Notes under the pieces: generated by a model
Databases searched by the model: none
Seen by the model: only the letters and a program-made list of their open reading frames with translations
Told to the model about the DNA's origin: nothing
Translations under genes and position numbers: made by a program
Part shown: piece after piece, positions 9,308 to 15,956 of the stretch
How the letters are laid out: every line of letters begins with the position of its first letter
Numbering within the stretch: position 1 is the stretch's first letter
Source: Amycolatopsis balhimycina FH 1894
GTDB taxonomy: Bacteria > Actinomycetota > Actinomycetes > Mycobacteriales > Pseudonocardiaceae
Assembly (NCBI RefSeq): GCF_000384295.1
Contig: NZ_KB913037.1
Location: 7,751,533-7,815,532 of the forward strand
Direction of reading: 5' to 3'
DNA length: 64,000 nucleotides

Positions 9308-10399
9308 TCAGCCGTTCCGGTCACCGATCTTCCGCCGGTAGGCATCCGCGACGTCACGCAGGTAGGTCGTGTCACTGGCGAGGTCGCCGCCGCCGGACAC
9401 CACGGCCGCCGGCTCCCTCGGTGCCGCCCCGCGGGCACGGGCAAGCAGGGCCTCGGCGACGACCGCGGCCTCGACCTCCGCTTCCAAGCTCCGGCCCGCC
9501 AGCCCCGCTCGCTGCGCCCCTCTTCTCGCCGCGACGGCCACCATGGGGTCCCGGTACGGGTGGAGCGCCAGCAGCCCGTCGCGGATCTCGATCACCCGCC
9601 GGTACAGGCGCAGCTTCAGGTTCCCGAGCGCCACCGCGCCGGGCGGGTCGAGGGCGATCTCCGGGTCGGCCCGGTACAGGTCCGTCCACAGCGGGCTCAG
9701 GCGGCGGTAGAGGCGGTAGCGCGACAGCCAGCCGGCCACCGCGGGCAGTGCGACGCCGGACAGGACCAGCACGTGGGCCACCATCGGGAGGATCTTGCCG
9801 ACCAGGAACTCGCGGCCCAGCGGATAGTCGAAGTCCCACCGCGGGGACGCCGCCAGGATCGTCTTGTTGACCAGATACAGCATGGCCGCGGCGGTACCCG
9901 CGACGACGAGCCACAGGCCGGTCCGCAACGCCGGGTCACCGGCGATCCGGGCGTAGCGCAGGCACAGCACGATCACCCCGGCGAACGCCGGGATCTGCGC
10001 GGCGGCGTAGGCGAAGCAGTACTCCATCACCCACGGCGACTGTGGCATCAGGTTCGGCGTGAGCGCGAAGAACACGCACATCACCACGAACATCCCGGCG
10101 ATCCACCAGCTCTGCCGGCGAAATCCGGCCGGCGTCCCGTTCAGGTGCGCCAGGCACCGCTGCGCCGCCCATGCCGCGAACAGCACGCCCGCGTGCCCCA
10201 CCAGCCGCGGCAGGTCGACGGCACCGGTCAGCTCCTTGATCACCGCGTGCCCGGCCGGGGTCAACGCCGTCAGCGAGACGGCCAGGCCGCCGAACACCCA
10301 CCGCACCGACCGGCGGCCGCGGTCCTGCCCGCCCCGCCGGACCGCGAACAGGCTCCAGGCCAGGATCGGCGGCCCGTACCGGACCAGCCATTCACCCAT
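9308..10399 (-). CDS. MAB_1171c-like multi-pass membrane protein
   Basis: A 363-residue protein with about seven hydrophobic helices in its first 240 residues and a soluble C-terminal part (LSPLWTDLYRADPEIAL, then RLYRRVIEIRDGLLAL). This arrangement fits the actinobacterial family annotated as MAB_1171c putative transporters. That family is commonly coded next to an XRE regulator and an ImmA/IrrE peptidase, as here. Its start overlaps the peptidase gene by eight bases, so it is the last gene of a three-gene operon. Its biochemical role is not known to me. Confidence 0.75.
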   Translation of the reverse strand: MGEWLVRYGPPILAWSLFAVRRGGQDRGRRSVRWVFGGLAVSLTALTPAGHAVIKELTGAVDLPRLVGHAGVLFAAWAAQRCLAHLNGTPAGFRRQSWWIAGMFVVMCVFFALTPNLMPQSPWVMEYCFAYAAAQIPAFAGVIVLCLRYARIAGDPALRTGLWLVVAGTAAAMLYLVNKTILAASPRWDFDYPLGREFLVGKILPMVAHVLVLSGVALPAVAGWLSRYRLYRRLSPLWTDLYRADPEIALDPPGAVALGNLKLRLYRRVIEIRDGLLALHPYRDPMVAVAARRGAQRAGLAGRSLEAEVEAAVVAEALLARARGAAPREPAAVVSGGGDLASDTTYLRDVADAYRRKIGDRNG

Positions 10400-10862
10400 C
10401 GCCGTCCCCCAGCGCGTCGCGGAGCCGGTCGAGCGGGCCCGCGCCCCCGCGTGCCCGCTGCTGGATCAGCGACGCGAGCATCTCGGCCTCGCGCTCCTCC
10501 GCCGTCGAGTAGCCGGACCGGCCGAGAACCCGGCGCACCATCTCGGGATCCAGGCTGGGGAGCAGGGCCTGGGCGGACAGCGACCCGGGGTAGTGGTCGC
10601 ACACCACGTGGCTCAGCTCGTGCAGGATGATGTGCTCCTGGTGCGGCGGCGTGGTCACCTCTTCGTAGAAGATCAGGTCCGTGGTGGCGGTCGCCACCCA
10701 GAGCCCGCAGACCCCGCTCAGCCCGGCCATCGGGAACAGCCGGATCGGCCGCCCGCGCTCGCGGGCGACCTGCTCGCACAGGGTTCGGGCGTCGAACGGG
10801 ACCGGCATCGGCAGGTCGCGCAGGCGCGCTTCACAGCGCTTGCGCAGTCGCCGGTCGCTCAC
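10392..10862 (-). CDS. ImmA/IrrE-type metallopeptidase
   Basis: A 156-residue protein with the zinc-protease motif HELSH inside HIILHELSHVVCDHY (about residues 77-91). An acidic C-terminal region contains EEREAEMLASLI, where ImmA-type enzymes place a third zinc ligand. ImmA/IrrE peptidases usually cleave or displace a cognate XRE repressor. The XRE gene lies immediately upstream with a four-base overlap, so the likely substrate is its neighbour. The target is inferred, not shown. Confidence 0.85.
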   Translation of the reverse strand: MSDRRLRKRCEARLRDLPMPVPFDARTLCEQVARERGRPIRLFPMAGLSGVCGLWVATATTDLIFYEEVTTPPHQEHIILHELSHVVCDHYPGSLSAQALLPSLDPEMVRRVLGRSGYSTAEEREAEMLASLIQQRARGGAGPLDRLRDALGDGDG

Positions 10863-11275
10863 TGCCGCGCGTCCGGATCGGGCAGCCCTTCCAGTTCGCG
10901 CACGCGGTCGACCATCTCCGCGATGGCCTCCAGGCTCTTCGGCGACAACCCGTTGGCGCGCAGGGCGATCTGCCGCACCGGCGCGTCGCGCAGGACGCTG
11001 AGCACCGCGAGTTCGGCGTTGATGCGCTCCGCTTCGGCGTCGTCGAAGAAGTAGGCGGCCGGGACGCCGAAGAAGCTCGCCAGCGCCTCCAGATGCCGCT
11101 TGGTCGGGTTGTCCCGCAGGCCCTTGCGCAGCTGCCAGAGGTAGGTCGCCGAAATGGTGGGGCCGCCCTTGGCGCGGATGGCCTCGGCGACCTCTTCGAA
11201 GGAGTACTCGTTGCCCGTGCGCGGCCGCACGGTGCTGAACAGGTGGTCCACCTTCGCGGCGAGCGTCTCCGGCAT
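10859..11275 (-). CDS. XRE-family transcriptional regulator
   Basis: A 138-residue protein with an N-terminal helix-turn-helix (about residues 15-75; SFEEVAEAIRAKGGPTISAT, then a recognition helix and LRDNPTKRHLEALASFFGVP). The C-terminal helix region ends in LEGLPDPD. This is the size and layout of XRE repressors paired with ImmA/IrrE peptidases. The mRNA looks leaderless: TAAACT lies six bases before the ATG. An inverted repeat TCATCAGCTGA lies just upstream, so autoregulation is likely. Confidence 0.85.
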   Translation of the reverse strand: MPETLAAKVDHLFSTVRPRTGNEYSFEEVAEAIRAKGGPTISATYLWQLRKGLRDNPTKRHLEALASFFGVPAAYFFDDAEAERINAELAVLSVLRDAPVRQIALRANGLSPKSLEAIAEMVDRVRELEGLPDPDARQ

Positions 11276-11281
11276 GGGGCC

Positions 11282-11287
11282 AGTTTA
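11282..11287 (-). promoter_or_regulatory. -10 box of the XRE operon (leaderless start)
   Basis: Read on the minus strand this is TAAACT, ending six bases before the ATG of the XRE gene. The spacing puts the transcription start at or next to the start codon. No convincing -35 hexamer is visible; the TCAGCTGA repeat lies just upstream. Confidence 0.45.
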
Positions 11288-11291
11288 CCGG

Positions 11292-11302
11292 TCATCAGCT
11301 GA
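11292..11302. promoter_or_regulatory. Candidate operator site 1, TCATCAGCTGA
   Basis: The palindromic core TCAGCTGA is preceded by TCA. It lies a few bases upstream of the -10 box of the XRE operon. The same 11 bases recur exactly at 11378-11388, so the pair is likely bound by the XRE regulator. Confidence 0.5.
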
Positions 11303-11375
11303 CGTGAAGCCGGTAAGCACCACAAGGAGCACCGGAGTTGACGGTTCTTTCAGGTCAGCTTATGCTCATGCTCGT

Positions 11376-11395
11376 CTTCATCAGCTGATATGAAG
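11376..11395. promoter_or_regulatory. Candidate operator site 2, CTTCATCAGCTGATATGAAG
   Basis: Outer arms CTTCAT/ATGAAG enclose TCAGCTGA. It repeats the 11-base core of 11292-11302, 86 bases away. A partial copy (GGTCAGCT) lies at 11353. The distance between copies would allow looping or independent control of a rightward transcript. Confidence 0.5.
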
Positions 11396-11553
11396 TGACC
11401 GCGACGACGAGGGGGCCTCGTGGAGCTCGTAGTTCAGCCTGAGCCGGTTGTGGGCGCTGGAGGCGCGCCCATCGTCTGACACCGGCCGGGCGGCCGGCTT
11501 ACGCCGAGACGCCGCCTGGGAGCAAGCAGCGTCATTCCTCGCGTGTTCCCCGT

Positions 11554-11577
11554 CCGCCCGGCGTTTTCGCCGGGCGG
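11554..11577. terminator. GC hairpin with TTTT loop
   Basis: CCGCCCGGCG and its exact complement CGCCGGGCGG flank a TTTT loop: a perfect 10-bp stem. It lies in the 409-base gap between the XRE operon and the secreted inhibitor gene. It may end a transcript from the left or lie in the 5' region of the inhibitor gene. Confidence 0.5.
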
Positions 11578-11620
11578 GGGCCGGGCGTGCGCGGAAATTC
11601 CGGGGAATGGCCGGATTTGT

Positions 11621-11670
11621 CATTCATCAGCATTAGTCAGCATTAGTCAGCATTAGTCAGCATTAGTCAG
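11621..11670 (+). repeat. Decamer tandem repeat upstream of the inhibitor gene
   Basis: Four exact head-to-tail copies of CATTAGTCAG fill 11631-11670, preceded by one degenerate copy (CATTCATCAG) at 11621. The array ends directly before the ribosome-binding sequence AGGGAGGAAA. Its 10-base period is about one helical turn, so a regulator could bind copies on one face; slippage could also change the copy number. It is AT-richer than the surroundings. Confidence 0.9.
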
Positions 11671-11684
11671 AGGGAGGAAAAACC

Positions 11685-12095
11685 ATGTCCGCACATTTCT
11701 TGCGCAAGACCGTCGCGGCGGGGGCCGCGTTGGCCGCCGTCGCGACCGGGCTGGTCGCCACCGCCGGGACCGCCGGCGCGACCGAGACCATCGACAACAC
11801 CTGTCCGCGCCTGTACTTCTGCCTGTACTACAACTCGAACCGCGCCGGCGCGATCGCGACCTTCTTCAACCGGGACGCCAACTTCGCCGATGACTACTTC
11901 GCCGGGAGCGGCGCCGGACGCGGGCAGGTCGTGAAGAACAACGCGGCCTCGGCGCAGAACAACCAGACCGGCCTCGAGGCGTGGGTGTGGTTCAACAGCA
12001 ACTTCGGTGGTGCGCACGACGTCGTGCTCCGCAGCAACTGGCGCAACCTGACCGCGACGTACAACGAAAATGCCTCGTTCGACTGGCACAGCTGA
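11685..12095 (+). CDS. Secreted peptidase inhibitor I36-like protein
   Basis: A 136-residue exported protein: a Sec signal peptide (about 1-32, cleavage after AGTAGA), then a roughly 100-residue domain with CPRLYFCLYYNSNRAGA and later GLEAWVWFNSNFGGAHDVV. This matches the peptidase inhibitor family I36 (beta/gamma-crystallin-like, Streptomyces inhibitor SMI type). Two cysteines near the mature N-terminus may pair. A strong ribosome-binding site (GGGAGGAAA) precedes ATG 11685, and the decamer array lies just before it. Its last 26 bases overlap the next gene. Confidence 0.8.
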   Translation: MSAHFLRKTVAAGAALAAVATGLVATAGTAGATETIDNTCPRLYFCLYYNSNRAGAIATFFNRDANFADDYFAGSGAGRGQVVKNNAASAQNNQTGLEAWVWFNSNFGGAHDVVLRSNWRNLTATYNENASFDWHS

Positions 12096-12990
12096 CCGGC
12101 CGGGCTCGCGGAGGCGCCTCGCCTCCGCGGGCCTGCTGGTCCTCCTGACCGCCTGTTCCGCCACGCCGCCCGCGGCCGACCCGCTCGCGCTGCCTTCGCC
12201 GGCCTCGATCGTGGTCGACGGGATCCGGCAGATCGGCGACAGCACGAACCTGACGCTGCCGATCGATCCCTACCAGTGGAGCGACAGCGACACACGGGCG
12301 ATGGGCCGGGCATTGGACCGGGCGGCCGGGCGCTGCCTCGCCGGGTTCGGGCTGGCCATGCCGGTCGTGCCGGCGATGCCCGACGTCGGACCGGCGTCGG
12401 TGACCGCGCGCCGGTACGGCCTGACCTCCGCGGCCGAGGCCGCGGCGAGCGGCTACCGGCTCAAGGCGGCGATGGACGCCGGTCCCCGGCCGGCACCACC
12501 ACCGGCCGATCCCGATGTCGCGGCGGCATTGCACGGCTCGACCGGCCGGGTCAGGGGACGCGTGGTCCCAGCCGGTGGCTGTGCGGGACAAGCCGCCGCC
12601 GAACTCGGGGCTGGGGCGAAACCCGGGGCAGCCGATCTGGTTCAGGACATCAACATCCGGTCCTGGGAGCTGTCCCGGACGCATCCGGTGGTGACCGCCG
12701 CGTTCCGGGCATGGTCCGCCTGCATGAAGAAGGCCGGCGCCGACTATCCGGACCCGATGGCCGCGATGAACGACCGGCGGTTCACCGGAGTGCCGGCACC
12801 GCGGGAAATCGGCGTGGCCCGGGCGGACGTGGCGTGCAAGACGGCCACGAACACCACCGGGATCTGGTACGCGGCCGAAGTCGCCGTGCAGCGGAAGCTG
12901 GTCGAACGAAACCAGAGCGCCTTGACCGTCGCCCAACGCGTGAAGAACGATCAGCTCGCGCTCGCACGGAAAACCCTGGCGGCGCCTTGA
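12070..12990 (+). CDS. Putative lipoprotein of unknown function
   Basis: A 306-residue protein with a lipoprotein signal: RRR, a hydrophobic stretch, then lipobox LTAC with the cysteine at residue 29. The mature part has four further cysteines, in GRCLAGFG, GGCAGQ, WSACMKK and VACKT, suggesting two disulfides. WSACMKKAG is a motif I have seen in other secreted actinobacterial lipoproteins. ATG 12070 lies inside the last 26 bases of the inhibitor gene, so it is probably translated by coupling. Function unknown; partnership with the inhibitor is inferred from the overlap. Confidence 0.75.
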   Translation: MPRSTGTADRPGSRRRLASAGLLVLLTACSATPPAADPLALPSPASIVVDGIRQIGDSTNLTLPIDPYQWSDSDTRAMGRALDRAAGRCLAGFGLAMPVVPAMPDVGPASVTARRYGLTSAAEAAASGYRLKAAMDAGPRPAPPPADPDVAAALHGSTGRVRGRVVPAGGCAGQAAAELGAGAKPGAADLVQDINIRSWELSRTHPVVTAAFRAWSACMKKAGADYPDPMAAMNDRRFTGVPAPREIGVARADVACKTATNTTGIWYAAEVAVQRKLVERNQSALTVAQRVKNDQLALARKTLAAP

Positions 12991-12999
12991 GCTCCGGAG

Positions 13000-13488
13000 C
13001 TAGCCGTCCCAGACCGCGGCGCCCTGGCGGAGAACCTCCACATCGGACGGTGTGGCGACCGGCCACAGCTCGACCACATACCGGTAGTGCTCGCCGAATT
13101 CGTGCTCGTTCCAGGTGGTCGGGGGCGGATCGGCGGGCACGTACGACACCCGCGCCCGGTAGAGCCCGGGAAGCACCGAGAAGAACCTTTCCTGCGACGG
13201 GTAGTCCGAAGGCCCGGAAATCACGAGCTTCCCGCTCGGAACCGGAAGATCCGCTTCCACCACGTGCTCGGCGTCGGGTGCCAGGGCCGGCGCCGAGGGC
13301 AGCAGCGTCACCGACGACTCCACCACGTCCGAGCGCGCCGTCGCGATCGCGATCCCGGACGGCTCTGCCCCGATCCGGTGAGTTTCCACGGCTTCCGGGG
13401 TCCAGCCGCTGCCCGTCAGGCGGGAAGCGGCGTCCCGCACGGAGAACTGCCGCTGGTCGGCGTGGACGACGAGATGCACACGAACCAC
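13000..13488 (-). CDS. Hypothetical protein
   Basis: A roughly 162-residue acidic soluble protein beginning VVRVHLVVHADQRQFSVRDA and containing LPGLYRARVSYVP and HYRYVVELWPV. It has no signal peptide or membrane helix, and I do not recognise a named domain; the beta-rich alternation suggests a small beta-sandwich. The frame is open much further upstream, antisense to the aminotransferase, but GTG 13488 (or 13479) is the start that clears that divergent gene. It lies convergent to the lipoprotein gene, nine bases away. Confidence 0.6.
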   Translation of the reverse strand: MVRVHLVVHADQRQFSVRDAASRLTGSGWTPEAVETHRIGAEPSGIAIATARSDVVESSVTLLPSAPALAPDAEHVVEADLPVPSGKLVISGPSDYPSQERFFSVLPGLYRARVSYVPADPPPTTWNEHEFGEHYRYVVELWPVATPSDVEVLRQGAAVWDG

Positions 13489-13529
13489 CCTAGCCAGGAC
13501 CCGCCCCGAAATGGTATCGACACCGGGGT

Positions 13530-13535
13530 TAGCGT
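13530..13535 (+). promoter_or_regulatory. -10 box TAGCGT of the aminotransferase (leaderless)
   Basis: TAGCGT ends seven bases before ATG 13543 and no Shine-Dalgarno sequence lies between, which is the layout of a leaderless actinobacterial transcript. Confidence 0.45.
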
Positions 13536-13542
13536 TGACGCC

Positions 13543-14784
13543 ATGACCACTGCTTCCGTCGACGTCGACACGGCCCGCAGCGACTACGCGGCCCTGGTCG
13601 GCCGAGGCCTCTCCCTGGACATCACCCGCGGCAAGCCGTCCCCCGAGCAGCTCGGCCTTTCGAACGCGCTGCTGAGCCTCCCCGGCGACGGCACGTTCAA
13701 GGCGGAGGACGGCACCGACGTCCGCAACTACGGCGGCCTCCAGGGCCTGCCGGAACTGCGCCGCATCTTCGCCGGCGCGCTGCAGGTGCCCGCCGGGCAG
13801 CTGCTCGCCGCGGGCAACTCCAGCCTCGAGCTGATGCACGACGCCGTCGTCCAGGCCCTGCTGAGCAAGCTGCCCGGCGCCGAGCGCCGCTGGGCCGACG
13901 AGCCGCAGGTGAAGTTCCTCGCCCCCGTCCCGGGCTACGACCGCCATTTCGCGCTCACCGAGCGCTTCGGCATCGAGCTGGTCCCGGTCGCGATGACCGA
14001 CGAGGGCCCCGACATGGACGCCGTCGAGACGCTGGTCGCCGAGGACCCCGCCGTCAAGGGCATCTGGTGCGTGCCGAAGTACAGCAACCCCACCGGCGTC
14101 ACGTTCAGTGACGACGTCGTCCGGCGGCTCGCCACCATGCGCACCGCGGCATCCGACTTCCGGATCTTCTGGGACAACGCCTACACCGTGCACCACCTCA
14201 CCGACGACGAGCCGGAGCTGGCCGACCTCCTCGCCCTGGCGACCGAGGCGGGGAACGCCGACCGCGTGTTCGTGTTCGGCTCGACGTCGAAGATCACCCT
14301 CGCCGGCGCCGGGGTCGGCTTCTTCGGCGCGTCCGAAGCCAACCTCGCCTGGTGGACCGGGAACATCGGCAAGCGCACGATCGGCCCGGACAAGGTCAAC
14401 CAGCTGCGGCACGCCCACTTCCTCAAGGACGAGGACGGCGTCCGCACGCACATGCGCAAGCACGCCGAGATCATCGGCCCGAAGTTCGCGGCCGTCGACC
14501 GCATCCTCACCGAGGAGCTCGCGGACCTGGCGTCCTGGACCAAGCCGACCGGCGGGTACTTCATCACGCTGACCGTCCCGCAGGGCACCGCGAAGGAGGT
14601 CGTGCGGCTGGCGAAGGAGGCCGGCGTCGCGCTGACCCCCGCCGGGGCGACCCACCCGCACGGCGACGACCCGGCCGACGCCGTCATCCGCATCGCGCCG
14701 ACCTTCCCGAAGCTGGAAGAGGTCGAAGAGGCCGTGCGCGCACTCGCCGTGTGCGTCCGGCTCGCGGTTGCGCAGCGCAGCTGA
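13543..14784 (+). CDS. PLP-dependent aminotransferase (Asp_aminotransf, class I/II fold)
   Basis: A 413-residue fold-type I aminotransferase. Features in order: DITRGKPSPEQLGLS near the N-terminus, NYGGLQGLPELR (substrate loop), GNSSLELMHDA (phosphate binding), PKYSNPTGVTF (the NPTG loop), FWDNAYTVHHL (Asp contacting the PLP nitrogen) and STSKITLAGAG, where the lysine forms the Schiff base. This matches the PF12897-type alanine/aspartate aminotransferase family. It transfers an amino group between an amino acid and a 2-oxo acid; the exact substrate is not clear. ATG 13543 follows a TAGCGT box, so the message is probably leaderless. Confidence 0.88.
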   Translation: MTTASVDVDTARSDYAALVGRGLSLDITRGKPSPEQLGLSNALLSLPGDGTFKAEDGTDVRNYGGLQGLPELRRIFAGALQVPAGQLLAAGNSSLELMHDAVVQALLSKLPGAERRWADEPQVKFLAPVPGYDRHFALTERFGIELVPVAMTDEGPDMDAVETLVAEDPAVKGIWCVPKYSNPTGVTFSDDVVRRLATMRTAASDFRIFWDNAYTVHHLTDDEPELADLLALATEAGNADRVFVFGSTSKITLAGAGVGFFGASEANLAWWTGNIGKRTIGPDKVNQLRHAHFLKDEDGVRTHMRKHAEIIGPKFAAVDRILTEELADLASWTKPTGGYFITLTVPQGTAKEVVRLAKEAGVALTPAGATHPHGDDPADAVIRIAPTFPKLEEVEEAVRALAVCVRLAVAQRS

Positions 14785-14790
14785 CCTGGG

Positions 14791-14823
14791 AAAACGGAAG
14801 TCGATCAAAAATTCTTCCGTTTT
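14791..14823 (+). terminator. Terminator hairpin after the aminotransferase
   Basis: AAAACGGAAG and its exact complement CTTCCGTTTT enclose a 13-base loop, seven bases after the stop. The A/T tracts on each side of the stem make it usable in both directions. Confidence 0.65.
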
Positions 14824-14900
14824 GACCGAGCCGGGGGCCGTCGAGATACGTATGACCGGTGGGTGAGGTGGACGAACTCGTCACGAGAGGACGTCCCCCG

Positions 14901-15878
14901 GTGTTCGGAAAACGCTACACAGAGCAGCTGATCGAGCGCAGCGCGGAGAACGCGACCGACCGCCGCCGCTTCCTCAAGGCTGCGGGAGCGGCGGGGCTCG
15001 GCGTCGCGGGTGCCGGCGCGCTTGGCACGGCGCTGTCGCTGGGCCTCGGCTCGGCTGGTGCCACATCGCAGTACGGTGCGCAGGGAGGTGACAAGGCGAA
15101 GGAGGCGGCGAGCGATGCCGCCGTGCTGAACTTCGCGCTGAACCTCGAGTACCTCGAGGCGAACCTGTACTCGTTCGCCGTCTCCGGCTATGGGCTGAAC
15201 GAGAAGTACGTCAACGGCATCGGCAACCTGGGCAAGGTTTCCGGCGGGCACGCGGTGAAGTTCAAGAGCGAGCACACCAAGCAGATCGTCCAGGAGATCG
15301 CCGGCGACGAGGTCGCCCACGTCACCTTCCTGCGCAAGGCGCTCGACAAGGCCGCCGTCGCGCAGCCGGAGATCGACTTCCAGAACAGCTTCACCGCGGC
15401 CATGCAGGCGGCCGGGGTGATCCAGAAGGGTCAGACGTTCGACCCGTTCGCGAGCGAGAACAACTTCCTGCTCGCCGCGTTCCTGTTCGAGGACGTCGGC
15501 GTGTCGGCCTACAAGGGCGCGGCGCCGCTGGTGAACAACAAGACGTTCCTCGACGCGGCGGCGGGCATCCTCGCGGTCGAGGCCTACCACGCGGGCATCG
15601 TGCGTAGCCAGCTGTTCGAGCGCGGCCTCGGCGACATCACGAACAAGATCTCCGACGCCCGCGACAGCCTCGACGGCAAGGCCGACGACGACGAAGGCGT
15701 GCTGAAGGACGGCAAGGCGAACCTCGTGCCGGCGGACGCCAACGGCATCGCGTTCGGCCGCTCGGCTGACCGCGTGCTCAACATCGCCTACCTGAACCCG
15801 GACAAGGTGACCTCGGGTGGCTTCTACCCGCGCGGCCTCAACGGCGAAATCGCCACGAGCGGTGCGAAGGAGAAGTAG
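14901..15878 (+). CDS. Tat-exported ferritin-like domain protein
   Basis: A 325-residue protein with a twin-arginine signal near residue 20 (DRRRFLKAAGAAGLG, then an Ala/Gly/Leu hydrophobic stretch). The ferritin-like four-helix domain contains NLEYLEANLYSFAV and later EIAGDEVAHVTFLRKAL, which hold the Glu and His residues expected of a di-iron ferritin_2 domain; VEAYHAGIVR gives a third cluster. It is probably a periplasmic or cell-wall protein; substrate unknown. GTG 14901 is chosen because GAGAGGA lies eleven bases upstream; GTG 14859 in the same frame is possible. Confidence 0.82.
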   Translation: MFGKRYTEQLIERSAENATDRRRFLKAAGAAGLGVAGAGALGTALSLGLGSAGATSQYGAQGGDKAKEAASDAAVLNFALNLEYLEANLYSFAVSGYGLNEKYVNGIGNLGKVSGGHAVKFKSEHTKQIVQEIAGDEVAHVTFLRKALDKAAVAQPEIDFQNSFTAAMQAAGVIQKGQTFDPFASENNFLLAAFLFEDVGVSAYKGAAPLVNNKTFLDAAAGILAVEAYHAGIVRSQLFERGLGDITNKISDARDSLDGKADDDEGVLKDGKANLVPADANGIAFGRSADRVLNIAYLNPDKVTSGGFYPRGLNGEIATSGAKEK

Positions 15879-15881
15879 GCA

Positions 15882-15925
15882 CCGCGTGCCGCCGCCACGG
15901 TAACGTCACAGGCGGCGGCACGCGG
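15882..15925 (+). terminator. Terminator hairpin after the ferritin-like gene
   Basis: CCGCGTGCCGCCGCC and its exact complement at 15911-15925 form a 15-bp stem with a 14-base loop, three bases past the stop. No T-run follows, as is common for actinobacterial terminators. Confidence 0.7.
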
Positions 15926-15956
15926 AGTCGATGGGGTGTGGGGTGGGGGACGCGAG

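Noticed and set aside
11631..11670. A CRISPR array from the tandem decamers
   Set aside because: Copies are only 10 bases and directly adjacent, with no spacers and no cas genes.
13000..14808. A 602-codon minus-strand protein covering the aminotransferase
   Set aside because: Only its last 162 codons lie outside the aminotransferase and have normal composition; the rest is antisense to a well-supported enzyme.
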